Positions 21,914-35,105 of a DNA stretch of 64,000 bases are shown here, in pieces. The position numbers and the translations under genes are program-made. Origin of the DNA: Phallus indusiatus. Taxonomy: Eukaryota > Basidiomycota > Agaricomycetes > Phallales > Phallaceae. Under the pieces are notes generated by a model. It ran no database searches. It saw nothing but the letters and a program-made list of their open reading frames with translations, and was not told where the DNA came from. Location of the stretch: assembly GCA_027605045.1 (NCBI GenBank), contig JAQFWX010000010.1:686879-750878 (forward strand), in the 5' to 3' direction. Numbering within the stretch: position 1 is the stretch's first letter; every line of letters starts with the position of its first letter.

Positions 21914-24900
21914 CATAAAAACTATCACTCGGTAGCTAATTGGATGAAAAAGGTGTTTGGGTCCATTTGGTCAAAGACACCCCGTCAAATAGATCAAGAA
22001 CTACATGTCGCAGATTAGTGTACAGGTAGCCGAGAATACCGCTACCTCAAATGTACCATTGTTGAAGGGTAGGGTCGTTTATCAAGAGCATACCCTCATA
22101 TTTCGAAGAGAGCTCAGGCTCTGAATATAATTTTGAACTTTTTTTTCTTTTTATTTACCATAGTTTTACGAATAAATATTTACAGTGTCATTGGCCACAG
22201 CTGATCTCGCGTGGGGAAAAACACAAATTTTGAGAGTGTAATATGTACGTTGCAGTCATCCAACTCTCAATCAAATCCTCCTGATGTCCAAAAGGTGGTC
22301 CATCGGGTCAGTGCAGACTGCTCAGAAGCGCCGTGGTCATGAAACACTTCCACTCCCTCCCCATCCAACAGAGTAACGAAGACGTGAACTGCTTGAGGAG
22401 CGAAGAACAGTGTTTGTAAGTCAATGGTTATGGCGAGGCAAAGTTGTTGTTTTAGATGAAGCGACGGAAAAAAAGGAGCACGAGCGAACAAAAAAAGGGG
22501 GCTAGAACTGAGGACCAAGAGCGTTCAATCTTTTGTCAACGAATGGTATACGTTTCTCGACAGGAACAGCAAAGACAGGATAAGTGATATCCAATATTTT
22601 CTGAAGAAAGACATCGTTGTCAGTAACTTGAGAACATAACACAGACACGCACTGCGCTTTTCAAAAAGACAATACATCCGATCTATAAATGTATATACTA
22701 TGCTCACAGTTGTCTTCGCAAAAAAGCCATTATGCCGCAGAAGGTGTCCATCTCAAACCAGGTCGGAGGGCAACGCTGACACCGACGCCTCTACAAAACC
22801 ACTTTTAGTAGGGTGATGCCCCAAGACTATACACAGAAGTGTAAGCATGGGGTGGCGCTGTGGGCTGGAGTCTTGCAGCTCGATTCCAACGTTTAGGCCG
22901 GCCGCTGGATGGGAACACGCATGGAGGTGCAACAAGAACGCGACGTCATTGTTGAAGGATATCCATAGTCCTATCCTAAACGTTTATCAGATGACTTACA
23001 TCGTGAACGAGTCTGTACAATACTTTATACCTTTGCGATCTAGTATTGTCTTTTTTGACGAACGCCTTTTTTCCTCCTCCTAGTTCTAAAAACCGCAAAA
23101 TGGCCGATACTGTTGAGGCGGAGGTGAAGATGCGATATGGCGAATCCTATGTAAGCCAGTTCTTGCGTCTCCACTCAAGGATATGAAGTTGTGTTTCGTT
23201 GGTGTCATTTAGTACAGTTATAATGACTGTCGACCCGCGGTGCATTCTCTCGTTGCTAATAGCGAACAAAGTTCAGAATCCGTAATCTGAGCTCAGAATG
23301 TAACGTTAAAGGAGACGCGCTCGTCAATGGTGCATTGCAATTGATGGTTGGTGATACCGCGATAAGGATAACGTCTGTTGAAAAAAGGTCAAATTTGCGC
23401 AACTGAAACGAACCCAGTCAGAAGGAAAAGCCTCTTCTTACACGACAGAATGCAGTCGACGGCGGCAATCACTTCTATTTCGACGGGTGGGTGAGACACT
23501 GTGAGACGGGTAGCTAGGACGGTGGCTTAGGACGTTGTCAGAATGAAGAGAAGAAAATCGGGAAGACGAAGTCGGCGTACCTGGACTGACTGGAGAGTGG
23601 ATTTAGAGTGGAAAGTTACTGCAGCGCAAAAAAGAGTAGACGTGTCGCGTCACTCTGACCACGTCACACCGGAAATAGCCGGGTCCCTCGGTACTTTTCA
23701 CCACCATTCACAAGGGTTCAGGCCTTTATCAATGTGTGTCAACGAATGGACTTAGGCCACTATTGTTTCCGTCATGCTTACTATGGTGGTCCATTATCTT
23801 GGCAAGCAACTCTAAATGCATTGAGATTGGAGACGACGGGGATGTCATTCTAGCAAGACAAACTGCGGTACGGGAACAATGGTTTGTAACTCGGATCTCG
23901 CGCAGCTGAACACATCTTGTATGTACTTATATTGAGGAGAGCAAGTGCGCATCTTGTTCTCTTTAATTCTATCTGTTTAGCTTATTACCTTTTCAAGTGT
24001 CAAGCCGTGTCCAGTCTCACGTTTGGCGCGCAAAGGCTTTATTTCAATCCAGCCATTCACAATCTCATTTCCGATTCAGTCGTTACCCCTGCAGAAAAAC
24101 GTCGTATCTTTATAGAGCCGTGTATGGTTTTGATCTCCACGTTTAATCTGGTAATTGTTCGTACTCATTTGTTTTCGTTCCCTGGGCCCGACGAACTGCC
24201 CACTCCAATGTAGGCTTCCTTCTCTTTCGGAATACGATCATTGCTCTCATATTCCTCCCCAAAGAAATTTAGGAATCTTTGACTCCCACGAGTATATATT
24301 CCTTACCCATTGTGTTTTTGTGTTTTGCAAGATGACGAACTAGTCTATCGGACTCACGATTGGGTTATCGGAGGGACTTCAGGTAAACGGGTACTCGCGT
24401 CGGACTTGAATGTACCATCCTTTCTTCAAGACATTTTTGTTTTCCCTTCTTCATCACAACTAACGAAATTGTAAAAGGTATATTCGCGATGTTGAATACA
24501 AGGAAAAAACATCTATCTCTAGTCAGTATGCCGCAAAATATGAATAAAACACTCATTTTTTCAACAATTTCGGGAGTACATTTGACGCAACCATATTCTC
24601 ATTTCAACTCCTGGCTACTGATATACCCGACAGATCTCTTTGGTCAAACAGACCTAAACACGGTTCAAGTCGTCCAGTCACCTACAGAGAGAAAGTCACG
24701 CCATGTCCTTATTCATCAACAGAGAAACTAATAACAACAATTATGTAAAAGAAGATACCTCGTCCGGACAGGGCACATCGGTACGTTCTTCGGTATCATG
24801 GTGCTTATGTATCTGACGTTGAACGATCAAGCGTAGATTTTTAGGCGGCGGAGTTGAGTCGTAATGGGTTTGTCTAAACTAACGTGCAGATGCTCAGTGA

Positions 24901-25700
24901 TATTTGTACCTCCCCCACTGGCACACCCTTGCGCTCGGCAGGTAAGTCCTGAAAGTTCTCCATGTTATGCTTGTTCAAAATTCTCTACTGACGAATAATT
25001 CACATAACTTCTCCCGGGCCAGTTTCTATTTTTCAATGACGAAAAAAATATTCGGCGTTCGAATTATAGAATATACCAAGTTTCCATAATTGGAAGTAGG
25101 AGACGTGATCTCTAAGTAGTTTTGATGAGCTTTAGAAGATTGCCATCCAACATTGAAACGGCATTTCACCTGCTATATGCGCGTTTGTACAGTGTAAAAT
25201 ACCAGAGGCTTAAAGTTCAACAGACGTTATACATGGCTTTAGCTTGAAGAGAATGTAAATCCGTTGACGTGAAGAAATCTTGCGTCTGAACTTGGTGAAT
25301 TGTAAGATAATACCAAATAATCTGTGGCGGTTCGTGGGATCCAGTGACAGTGCGAAAAATCGAAGCTGAAAAGAGAAGGGAAGAGTTGCCTAATGGTCGT
25401 TTATCTGCCAATGAGTTTAACAAGATCTCCGAAGCTCTTATTGGTTTCTGAATTTTCCTATCATCTTTCAGAATGACTCCCGTTGCAGTTCAAAACCGGA
25501 AGAGAGTGGGTACAAATTCTCCGTGACGAGCCTGGAATCGTAACGAAAGAAGGCGATAAATTGTGAATATAACAAAATGGAAAGCCGCGTCACCACTGGA
25601 ATGGTTTTTATGTTTCTCCAAGAAGAATTGTACATATGTACAAGTTACAGGCAGTAAGGATACAATGTAATATCACCAGATCATACATAGTATATGCTTA
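21914..25700 (+). repeat. Duplicated downstream flank of DUF6535 gene 1 (inverted relative to copies 2 and 3)
   Basis: No gene is supported. About 22250-22720 is the reverse complement of diverged copies at 37940-38360 and 45480-45870. About 22840-23100 matches 33600-33900, 37440-37800 and 45100-45400. About 23100-23760 matches 32940-33540 and 44460-45070. About 24010-24170 matches 32600-32750. About 24690-24880 matches 44110-44280, which holds a DUF6535 tail relic. All matches are in opposite orientation, as the inversion predicts. From about 25000 to 25700 nothing was recognised. Confidence 0.7.
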
Positions 25701-28700
25701 TCACACCACACTGAACACCCCGGACGTTCCTGTAAAATTGGAAATTGACCCAATCAATGGTTTCGAATCTCCAAAGTATTGAATGCGATATGAACCTGGC
25801 GAAGTTTCAGGCTCTATAGAAAATAGATGTATATAAACAAGGCAAGTTACATAAGTAAGAACACATACCGATCGTCCAGTTTACGGTGACGGTAGAAGTG
25901 CCAAGCAGCGTACTTGTCTGCACCCACTGAAACGTCGTCGAGGGATGAGAGTCTGTTCTAATTACAGTCCAACCACCGTCATCGTCATCTGAGTCTGAAG
26001 TTGACTGCTCGACCGTTAAGAACGTGCCCTCAAGACGTAAATTGTACTTAAATAAATAAAAAAAAACAAGTTCAATGAGTCTTTTCAAAACGATAATAAA
26101 TCGTTCGGGTGGACTCACTCTGGGATTAGCTCCCACAAACTGAACAGATACCGTCTGATTCACAGCATAAGACCCATCTTGTACGACGTCAACTAGAACA
26201 TCACCGAACACTTGACCAAACGGAGCAGCATCAAAAATAACCGGCGCCTACATAAAAAGAAAGAATGAATCAAAATGAGAAAAAAAAAACCATTAAAGCG
26301 AGACGTTTTTTTTTGTAATACCTGTAATGAAATAGCATCTATTGTCAAATCCGGGGGCGCAGGGGCCGAATTCGGAACAGTACCCGGTGTACTATCGTCG
26401 GCAATATATCCAGTCAACTTGCTATAAATGTCCATATATGCTTGAAGAGTGTCTAAAATACCACGAGGTCAGAATATGCAAATGGTAGTGAGTGAGTAAG
26501 AGGAAGACAAAACGCACATTGTCCATAAAGCGTTGAAGCTCCTTCGCACCTTTGAACAGCGTACTCCTCAAGCGTAGTGATCTATGTATATATATCGAGT
26601 AACCATCAACACACGCTCATCCTCTACAGTTTTACGAAGACAACAAAAGGGTGTCTTACATAATGCGAATAAGTATTAGCAGGACCGGCGATAACAATGT
26701 GTGCTCTCTCATCGAGTACACCTTCCGCAATCAGCTGTGCCCGCATGGCTTCCCTAACGAAAGAAAACAAACAAACAAACAAACAAACAGAATATTCAAC
26801 AAAAAAGGGGATAAATTGAACGAGAGCTTTGTGAACAAACCTGATTCGTCTTCCGGACATGGTAGTAAACTCTCCAGGCATAACAAGAATCACCAGTTGT
26901 CCGACACGGAGCATTTGAATGTTGACAACACTGGGCGACCATGGATACGGTTCGTTGGCGAACCCCTTCAGACTCACAAGTTAAGCCAAAAAAAAAAAAC
27001 TACATAAGAAGAAAGAGAGAAAACCATACCGTGTTCAATAGAATTGGTTTAGGAAACTGACAATCGATTTGAGCTTGAGAAGGGGAGGGAGTAATCGCTC
27101 CTTTAACAAGTTCCCAAAACGGATTGCTGATTGATTGTCAATCTCGATATACACCGCAGAATAAAAAGAGAAAAGAAGAAGAGAAAAAGCTCACAGCATA
27201 TCACTTGAATTCGTGCCTTGAATAAAATCAAAAGGACCGGGTCCGTCTCTTCAGGTCAAAGGTTATTTAATCTCTACCTTTTATCATACTCTGTGGATAT
27301 ACTTACGTTGTTCCCGCGGCAAAGGAAAATCCTAAGCAGAAAGTCAGATTAATCATAAAAGCCGTTCAATTTCAAGATATGAACCTAACGCAGCAGGACA
27401 GGTCGTTACGTTAGTCCCGTTCGGCAAAGTGAATGTGTAACTGGACCTTGTTTTTTTTTGTTCATCAATAAACGGAAGAAGAAAACCGATTTAAAACTTA
27501 CATATTCACGTATTGATGTACTGAGCGAACGCTTCCCGAAACGGGAACTCTATCCTCATCATTCATAACAGTCTGAGCACCCTCATAGTGCGCAAGCCCA
27601 ATTAGATAATTAGAAAGGAAATCTGAAACTCGGAATCCGGGGCCTCGCCCATGACAGTCCTGAATTAATACGTTGAGAATGGTGGTAGCTGTATTCGTTT
27701 TGTAAAGGAGTTTACCGCTGAAGCGCCTCCGCAGGTTGAGGTGTTGAATGTACATTCCTCTCCATCCCAGGGTTCGCCTGGACTTTCACAGAAAGCACCT
27801 TCCCTTAAATGATTACGGGTTTCATGTGAATATCCCGAGAAAAAAACACTGTGTAACCCACTTACGTATTTGGACTTTTAAAAAAGAAGTAACAGTAGTA
27901 GTAAGCCTGAGTACTATGGATTTCCAATCGTTGAAATTCTTTACCTCGTGTCACCGACGTTAGCTGCCAACCAATTGTCTAAGAAAGTAATATAAAAAAA
28001 AAGGAATTATAAAACCTCACATTGAGAAAAAATGGCGACAAACTCAGTTTCGCCAGGCAAAGAATCAGGTTCGGCAGCATGTTCTGCCAGATACGCTGCC
28101 ATTCCTTTATTATCACCGCTCACCAAGGTATTGTTCTATGAAATATATATTAGGATTAGCTTTCTATCTAGCCTTAATTTTCGCAAAAATGGACAGACAT
28201 TATAAAGGCTAGTTCCATGAACTGCAAAAAAAGACAAAAACCCTCTTGGACTGCCCGTTAAATCGTCGAACCGCATAAGAGTAAGATCTTTATCTGTATC
28301 GAATTGATACCGAGCACGTTCTTCGGCTGGGTTATTGAGGTATGCGGAGGGACTTCGATTTATGCTTGCGTTTAGGACGGACTTTGGATTGTGAGAATAC
28401 GAGATTATGACTACGTGGAACGAACATACGGTATTACCGAGTGTTATGAGTCCGGGAGATAGATTATTCTGTGCTCTAACGACAGCATTCACGGAACCTT
28501 TTCTCGAAAAAAAAAATTAGATGCGATCTCGCGAAACAAGGGAAATAGTACCGGTGACAATAGCTTGGAATGTTTCCTACACAGTGGTTATATATAAGAA
28601 CAAAAAGCTCTCTTTAAATGAAAGAAAAAGTATGGGACTTACATTAACGAACCCTAGACTGGTAATTTGCGGAAGAAGATTTTCCAAATAACCACCAGGG

Positions 28701-28714
28701 CCAGAATGTTGGTG
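25701..28714 (-). pseudogene. Neutral ceramidase, 3' part, inverted away from its 5' part
   Basis: Reading the minus strand from 28714, the frame starts in the target duplication and gives HQHSGPGGYLENLLPQITS, then AVNAVVRAQNNLSPG, then NINRSP-type (ASINRSPSAYLNNPAEERA) and DKDLTLMRFDD with FFAVHGTSLYN. Later exons give VSGDNKGMAAYLAEHAAE, FSQCNVGD-type sequence, GRGPGFRVSDF, VGQLVILVMPGEFTTMSGRR, HIVIAGPANTYSHY and TGYIADDS. The C-terminal immunoglobulin-like domain follows (WTVIRTDSHPSTTFQWVQTS) and the stop TGA is at 25701-25703. These are the expected ceramidase motifs in the expected order, with many short introns, and no clear internal decay was seen. It lacks signal peptide and promoter, so it should not be expressed as a functional enzyme. 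Confidence 0.87.
26763..26788. repeat. Short (AAAC)n microsatellite in a ceramidase intron
   Basis: About six AAAC repeats, in a stretch read as an intron of the inverted ceramidase 3' part. Confidence 0.85.
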
Positions 28715-30836
28715 CGGGGGTTTCAGCAATCCAGATTAATCGCAGACAGTTGCCGCTGCCAGTCACGATGTATAATTAACAGAGGTCAACTGTTCTATTC
28801 AACTCATAGTTAGGTCTATGTACATTATACGAATCCTGATACATTATGATAGACCAGATATGGCAGACCCAATTGGTTAATATTCGATCCCGATAGATTA
28901 TGATGTACCAGATAGGGCAGACCCAATTGGTTAGTATTCAATCCCGATACATAATGATAGATCATGATAAAGGAGACCGAATTTATGGAGTGGAAAGAAA
29001 GAGGTGTTGGAGTTGAGGGTTGGTACATCAGGGTGCATCAGTACAGGAGGTGAATCAATAAGAAAAGTGCGAATGAACCAATGACAAACGAATTAAGGTA
29101 AAATGAGGTTGATATGGAGGTAAATGATGAGCTCTACATATTTTCAACATCACAAGAAACATACCTTCTCAGTTTGGCAGCAATATCAACACCGGCATTC
29201 TTCAGATATGTTTGAGCTTTGTCCCAGCACCCAGCTTAATGCACCGGCAAGTGTACAATCAGTGTTGATGTAGCTATACAAAACGATATAAGCATGATAT
29301 ATATTTGTGAAGGCAAGGCTGGAACTCACCGTTCATCCTTCTGAAGATAATCATTCTGACCTCCGGGTTGGAAGCAGTTATGATGGCAGACCACGGCTAT
29401 GATGCTTGTCACCGGTGACCTTCATGCGCTTGAAGCACGTCATCTGGGATGTGATTTGAGTTTCACGTAATGTCGGGACGAGCGTGGTGTTGTGGATTGC
29501 ATTCTGGTCACCAACATCATCCGTCGCCACGACAGCAGCAGAGGGTTTGGAATGTCGTCTCCTTCTCTTTCAGAACAGCTGTTCACCGTTTTCAGAGACG
29601 TCGAAATGGAAGAGGAAGAGGGAGACAGACCATAAAATGTCCCAGGACAACGGCTTAAGAGTAAACAGCACTACATGTGGGGTTGGGGACCAGTAGTACT
29701 GATAGGGACATTAGGACAAAGGCTGGTTCATTAAGTGTGCATGGACCAAGCTAATATGAAGTTAATTCTATGTGATGTGAATCATACTGTTGTACAAATA
29801 TGATGAGTGGAAGTTCTTCATGTCCGTCGATCCTAAGAGCTCGAGAGCTTAGTCCACATCTGACTCCTTACTTGCGCAACTATTTATGGAGTCCCAAATA
29901 GCGCCCCTGTGTCTTCAAAGAGACTTTGAGTGACGAGCCTAATAGTTCTAGCTAGACAAGATTGAAGACCTTGATGGAGCTTACTATAGTAACACGCGGG
30001 GTGTACTATATCAGAGGTATTAGTCTGTTTGGGTCCCCAACGCTCGTACCTAAATCTTAGAAACGGCACCACCACAGCAATAGTCCTCAGCTGATTCTGT
30101 ATGAGAAGCTTAAATTGGCTAAATGTCAGTCCTTGTCCTTAACCCAGTCCATACTCTGTTACAAAGCCTCAAACATGAGGAACCGTTCGTCGGGTTTGTG
30201 GATGTGATAAAAAGCATTAAAAAGCAAGGGTCTAAGAAGCGATGGGTGTAAGTGTTGGCCTTTGCCTTTCGTTTTCGCAAATATTAAATTCAATTCACAA
30301 CTTGTTACGTGTCAATGACACGTTCGGAAGATTAAGATTAGACGCGACTCGTAGCTTAACCAGTATACTTCTCTCTGAGAATTTTCATTGCTTAATTCTT
30401 AAATATATTTCCATGCTTTTAATGTGCAACATTGACGGATCCAATCCATTGGCATTCTGAGAAATCATATACTACACAGCGGGAGGATGTATTCTATTTT
30501 TCGAATCTGCTTGATCATGACTTTGGGTCAACAGAACCCTCTTGACAAGATGGGAGTCTGGTCAATCCTGATCTATCAAACTCTATCTTGGTCTATTAAA
30601 TTCTATCCTAATCTATCCGACACAATGCACCAGGCAGACCAGAAAACCTTCAAATCTCAATGCATCAGGATTTCCATTACAAAAAATAGTGTATTAATGA
30701 GACAAAGTTTTGTATTTCTCAGGGATTAAACATGATCGACCTAGACCCTAGAGCACAACGGCCGACTCTCTCAAAGGTCCATCCTAGCCCGCAGCGAGAA
30801 CTGTCTATGATCCATCAGAATAGCTTTTACAGGTGG
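28715..30836 (-). mobile_element. 2.12-kb element, right inverted copy
   Basis: Reverse complement of 17137-19258. Its inner end (28715) abuts CACCAAC of the ceramidase gene and its outer end (30836) abuts GAGGTAT of the DUF6535 gene. No difference from the left arm was found in the parts compared, which suggests either very recent transposition or gene conversion between arms. Internal contents mirror the left arm: transposase fragment at 29193-29443 and 54-bp tandem units at 28842-28949. Confidence 0.88.
29193..29443 (-). pseudogene. Degenerate KDZ-type transposase fragment, right copy
   Basis: Mirror image of the fragment at 18530-18780, with the same frame break and the same phase-keeping intron. 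Confidence 0.55.
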
Positions 30837-30842
30837 AGGTAT
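30836..30842. other. Target-site duplication, DUF6535 insertion (outer copy)
   Basis: GAGGTAT at the outer border of the right repeat. Its reverse complement ATACCTC is at 19259-19265, the inner border of the left repeat. The uninterrupted paralogue at about 41333-41345 reads ATCGAGGTATGTC, showing the empty site with a single copy. Confidence 0.88.
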
Positions 30843-31406
30843 GTCAACCAAACGCGAGCATTTTCGGAAACCTCCTCTCCAAATTTATCTCGTGGATACT
30901 TTTGCTCGTAATCATATCTATTATTCGCTAATATGCATCACGTTAGATCACACGAATCAAAGGCAATCTCAGCTGACATGCTCACATCCAGTTTCTTGAG
31001 AAAAACCTTTGGGTATTCCGAACAACCTTTTACGCCCTGCCTTGTCTTGTTGCGGTATATGAGAAGAACCGGAAACTGCTTTGTTAGGCGCGGCCTCTAG
31101 AATGTACCTCGGTGAGAAATCTTCATATACTGTTTCATAAAACAGAGACTTACCAAGAAAATCGCGGAAAAGGCTCATTAAATTCTCTATTCTTTCATCA
31201 GACTGTTGTCCTGTCGCTGGAACGGCATCAGGTTGATCGCCTTCTTCGTTTAAAGGGATCGACGGTGCCGCATTTATGGACGGAGACTTAGGACGTTCAC
31301 TTTGATTGTCAGACTCTCCCGACTGAGCTGTTCCAGGATGTTTGCTGCCTTCGTTAGGAGCCTCGACGTGTGCTGTTTTTTCTTTCAAGCTAAGCGTTTC
31401 TGACAT
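30837..31406 (-). pseudogene. DUF6535 membrane protein gene 1, 5' part
   Basis: Start codon at 31406 (MSETLSLKEK). The first exon encodes an acidic, Pro/Ser-rich leader and then NLMSLFRDFLGKSLF, SPRYILEAAPNKAVSGSS and RKRLFGIPKG, closely matching copies 2 and 3. A second exon (NNRYDYEQKYP-type, ending ARVWLTYL) runs into the repeat border at 30837. The rest of the gene is at 19259-21913 on the plus strand. The start was chosen because MSE is aligned with the same start in all three copies. Confidence 0.85.
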
Positions 31407-32590
31407 TGGTGTGTCTCTGGTGATTGTGTGTGATATGAGGTGGTGGGGAGAGATAAGAGAGGTTCTGTGAAATGTGCACAAGTCACAATTCAAAACGTAA
31501 GTAGCCCGCCTCGTTTTGACCTCGTGCATATCATGGCTCTTTGATGCGATAGATTATGGGAAGATGATCAGCATTGAATGTAGTAGCATGACAAGACAGT
31601 TTATAGAGACCAATAAGAGGTTTTGAACCTATCCGCGATAAACGACGATTGGGCCACATCACCAATACCGTGCCTGAAATCTTTGCCATGGCACAACTCT
31701 TCTCTTCTCTTCTCTTCTCTTCACTTTTCAGTCTCAATTTTCGCACTGTCACTGAATCGCACGAACCGCTACGGCGACTTGAAAAAATTCTATTTCGCAA
31801 CCTGCTATAGTGCGAAGATGTATAAACAGTATAATCAACTTGCATCATATAGTCACTCACATCTTGTATCACAACTATGGTCTCTGTCATATCTCATGAT
31901 ATATCATTTCATTTATTATATTCCGATAATGCTTGAACGAATGTGACGTAAATCCGGTGATATTATTAGCTCTTTAGCAGTTCTTATAGCACAGTTTGAA
32001 TTGCTTTTGCTATTACAATACAACGAAGGAGTTCATAACACCGCCTGAAGATTCAATTAAATCAAGTCAGCCAGTCACCATGGGAAGAATGAGCGAAGCG
32101 CACATTCTAGTCACCAGACACTGGGTCGTAACACAGCGATTCGCCCCAATAGATATCATATATAAGCACATTCTCACAGAACTTGGCGCTCTTAAACCTA
32201 CTAACACGATCTTCAGCGAGCGTATCGTCGTGCTGCATCGGTTTTAGTTGTAATTGGGACACGTCGAAACCCCAACTGTAGCGCTAGCGCAGAAAAAAGC
32301 AAAACGAGATGGGGCCTATTACGAAGATGTGCAACAGCGTAAGTTGTCTGACGTCCTTAATACTGAAAGCCCTACGACGCAAATGAAGCACCTGAGGAAG
32401 GATAGCATAATGAGACAGCGTAGAAGAAGAAATTTAGATCACTAGCCACCATTCCGTTGATTTAGTCCAGCCACGATAGGTTTAGGGCCCTAGTTCGCTA
32501 ATAAAGGAAGTCTAAGCCTCACCAAACGATCTTTTGTCTCCGTGACGGGCCAATGCGCATTTGCAGTGCGAAAAAAATTCAATTTAACAA
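31407..32590. repeat. Duplicated upstream flank of DUF6535 gene 1
   Basis: Aligns with 41906-43600 and, more distantly, with 49432-50050 and 1-660. It has a (TTCTC)n run at about 31693-31725. About 32090-32290 gives the uninterrupted counterpart (GGGTCGTAACACAG) of the site into which the hAT-like element at 42568 inserted. No gene is supported. Confidence 0.7.
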
Positions 32591-34704
32591 CGTTCAGGTC
32601 TGTTTGGCCAAAAACCATACACCGCTTTATCAAAATGCGACGTTTCCGCAGCGATGACCAGTAAATCGGAGATGAGGTTGTTATATTCAGTATCAGCGCG
32701 CTCTCCTCTCCCAGTGTGAGACTGGACACGGCTTGACACTTTGAAAAATAGTAAGCTGAACGAACATGATAAAAATAGAACTAGATACGCACTTTCTTTT
32801 CTTTCCTCCATAAGGACAAGATGTGTTGTACCTCAGCTGCGCGAGATCCAAGTCATCATTGTTTCTGCACTGCAGTATGTCTTGCCAGGATGACATCCCC
32901 GTCACGTCGAATAGTAAACCTGATTGAAACAATAATAGCTCAAGCGCTCAAATACATTCGTCGACGCGCATTGATAAAAGACCGTGGATGATAGTTGGGG
33001 GAGTGAAAAATACCGATGAAACCGGCTATTCCCGGTGTGACATGATCAGAGTGACGCATTTCGTCTACTTCAACTTTTTCAAGTTCGTGCTGTCGTAAGT
33101 TCCCCATCCACTCTAAATCCACTCTCCAGTCAGTCTATGTACGCCGACTTCGTCTTCCCGATTTTCTTCTCTTTGGGATGACTCCAACCTAGGCCACTGT
33201 CCTAGCTACCCGTCTCACCCACCCGTCGAAATAGAATTCAAGTGATTGCCGCCAACTGTTCTATCGTGTAAGGAGCGTTATCCTTATTGCGGTATCACCA
33301 ACCACTATTGCATCACTGACGAGCGCGTCTCCTTCAACATCAAATTCTTGAGCTCATACTACGGGTTCTGAGCTTTCTTCATTATTCGCAGCGAGAGAAC
33401 GTCTTGCGGACCGGCACTTTTTATAGCTGCACTAAATGGCACCCACGAAACACAGCTTCATGTCTTTGAGTGGAGACGCAGAACCTGGCGGCGTCGCCAT
33501 ATCGCATCGATCCACCTCCGCCTCATAATGCATAAAGTATCAGCCTCTATGGGTCTTTGGAACTAACGACGAGGCAAAAAGGTGTTCATAAAAAACGACA
33601 ATACTAGATCGGGAAAAGCAAACGTAGAACGTAATGTGCATACTCGCTCACGATGTAAGTCATCTAATAAACGTTTAGGATAATGATCTCGCATTCTTGT
33701 TGCGCCTCCAGGCGTGTTCCCATCCAGCGGCCAGCCTAAACATTGGAATCGAGCTGCAAGACTTCAGCCTACAGCGCCATCCCATGCTGACACTTCTGTG
33801 TATAGTCATGGAGCATCACCCTACTAAAACTGGTTTTGTAGAAGCGTTGGTGTTAGCGCCGCCCTCCGACTTGGTTTGAGATGGACAACTTCTGCCGCAT
33901 AGTTGTCTTTTTTGCGAAGACGACTGTGGGCATAGTACATGTATAGATCGGATGTATTGTCTTTAAGCCCGACATCAATAAACGAGACCTACTTGTGGAT
34001 ATAAAGCTGTATTAACACAGCTGATGGTACTGAGAGGCCAAAGACGTGTATCGACGATTTTGTATAAACTGGTGTGTTGTGTTCTTGGCGGCGTTGAAAA
34101 TTACATTTAGGTCGTGGATAAAAAATGCGGTGAGTAAATGACGATGCCATTATGCCTTAGATCATAGTCATCGAGGAGAGCAAGCTTCGGTCCACGGTTG
34201 ATATTGCATGCAACAAACATTTGATGGGCGCAATGCTTATCGGTATGAAAATGTTTCTTACATTAGAAAGAGTGTGGACAGCATCTCGAAGAAGCTACAA
34301 GTCTGTAAACGGCTCCTCGTCTTCTCGTATTCGGAGTTGATGGTGACGGAAATTCATGGCGTTTCCATCTGGAAAAAAGTCCACGGAGCAAGATAGAGTG
34401 TAGCGTCGTACTCTTAGTCGACCAAGACTGTGTACGTGCTTGGTTTGACCTTTGATTTGGGAGGAGGAAGTCTCCACACAGTACGTGTCACACGTCACGT
34501 CGGAAACACCCGAGCCAATCACCGTTTTTTCCTCCTACCACCACCAGGTCATACCCCTCATTTTTTTACTCAATGATTAGAACAAATGCCCGTGCCAGCA
34601 GGAACGTCAGAATTGAATTGAAAGGCTTCTCAAAGCCCAACAGATAATCATATAACCTGTGTCGTTAATCCGGTTCAAACCAGCTCCTAGGTATGGGTTT
34701 TTCC
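32591..34704. repeat. Duplicated downstream-type flank, first piece
   Basis: About 32600-32750 aligns with 44310-44400 and about 32870-33900 aligns closely with 44420-45400, with landmarks CCGGCTATTCCCGGTGTGACAT, GCGAGAGAACGTCT and CCATCCAGCGGCC. A weaker second copy in the same unit is at 36900-37800. From about 33960 to 34704 no match or gene was recognised. Confidence 0.65.
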
Positions 34705-34709
34705 GGAAT

Positions 34710-35105
34710 TGTCAGGGTACGCTACCGCCGTCTCTCATTTTCCTTGATTATTACCATCGGCATCACTTCATTTCTATTCCATTTATTATTTCCGTGTCTC
34801 ATTTTTACTTTCCGCTTCCTTGTTTTGTCTCTATTTCACTTTCTCTACTCGCGCGCGTCGCGCGCTCGTACCCGGCGTGATGCCCGTGACATCACGTCGC
34901 TTAGGTTCGGCTTGGGCGCCTGGCACTTAGCTGTGCCAGGGCCGCACGCCGCGTCGTCGTTTATGTATATAGTAGCTGTACCTAGAGTGAGGGTCCCTAA
35001 GCTTGTTCTCTTAGGATCCCCTCCCTCTAGGTGAGTAGTTAGTATTTTCCCAATATATATCACTTAGGATCCCCTCCCTCTAGTGTGAGCTGAGTAGCCC
35101 TAACA
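34710..35105 (+). mobile_element. Solo LTR, family A, copy 2
   Basis: 396 bp with ends TGTCAGGGTACGC ... GCCCTAACA and a perfect 5-bp target duplication, GGAAT at 34705-34709 and 35106-35110. It aligns with 9308-9659 at both ends (for example CTAAGCTTGTTCTCTTAGG and TAGGTGAGTAGTTAGT). The middle is diverged and 44 bp longer. A TATA-like TATGTATATAG lies near 34962. Confidence 0.87.

Noticed and set aside
26763..26788. CRISPR-like array
   Set aside because: Simple AAAC microsatellite with no spacers, in a eukaryotic sequence.
17137..30836. One large composite transposon or foldback element with 2.1-kb inverted arms
   Set aside because: A unit transposition would give the same target duplication at the two outer borders. 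Here outer borders differ (CACCAAC against GAGGTAT) and each pairs with the opposite inner border.
9308..35105. The two family A LTRs as ends of one element
   Set aside because: Private target duplications (GAAAC; GGAAT), 25 kb apart with ordinary genes between.
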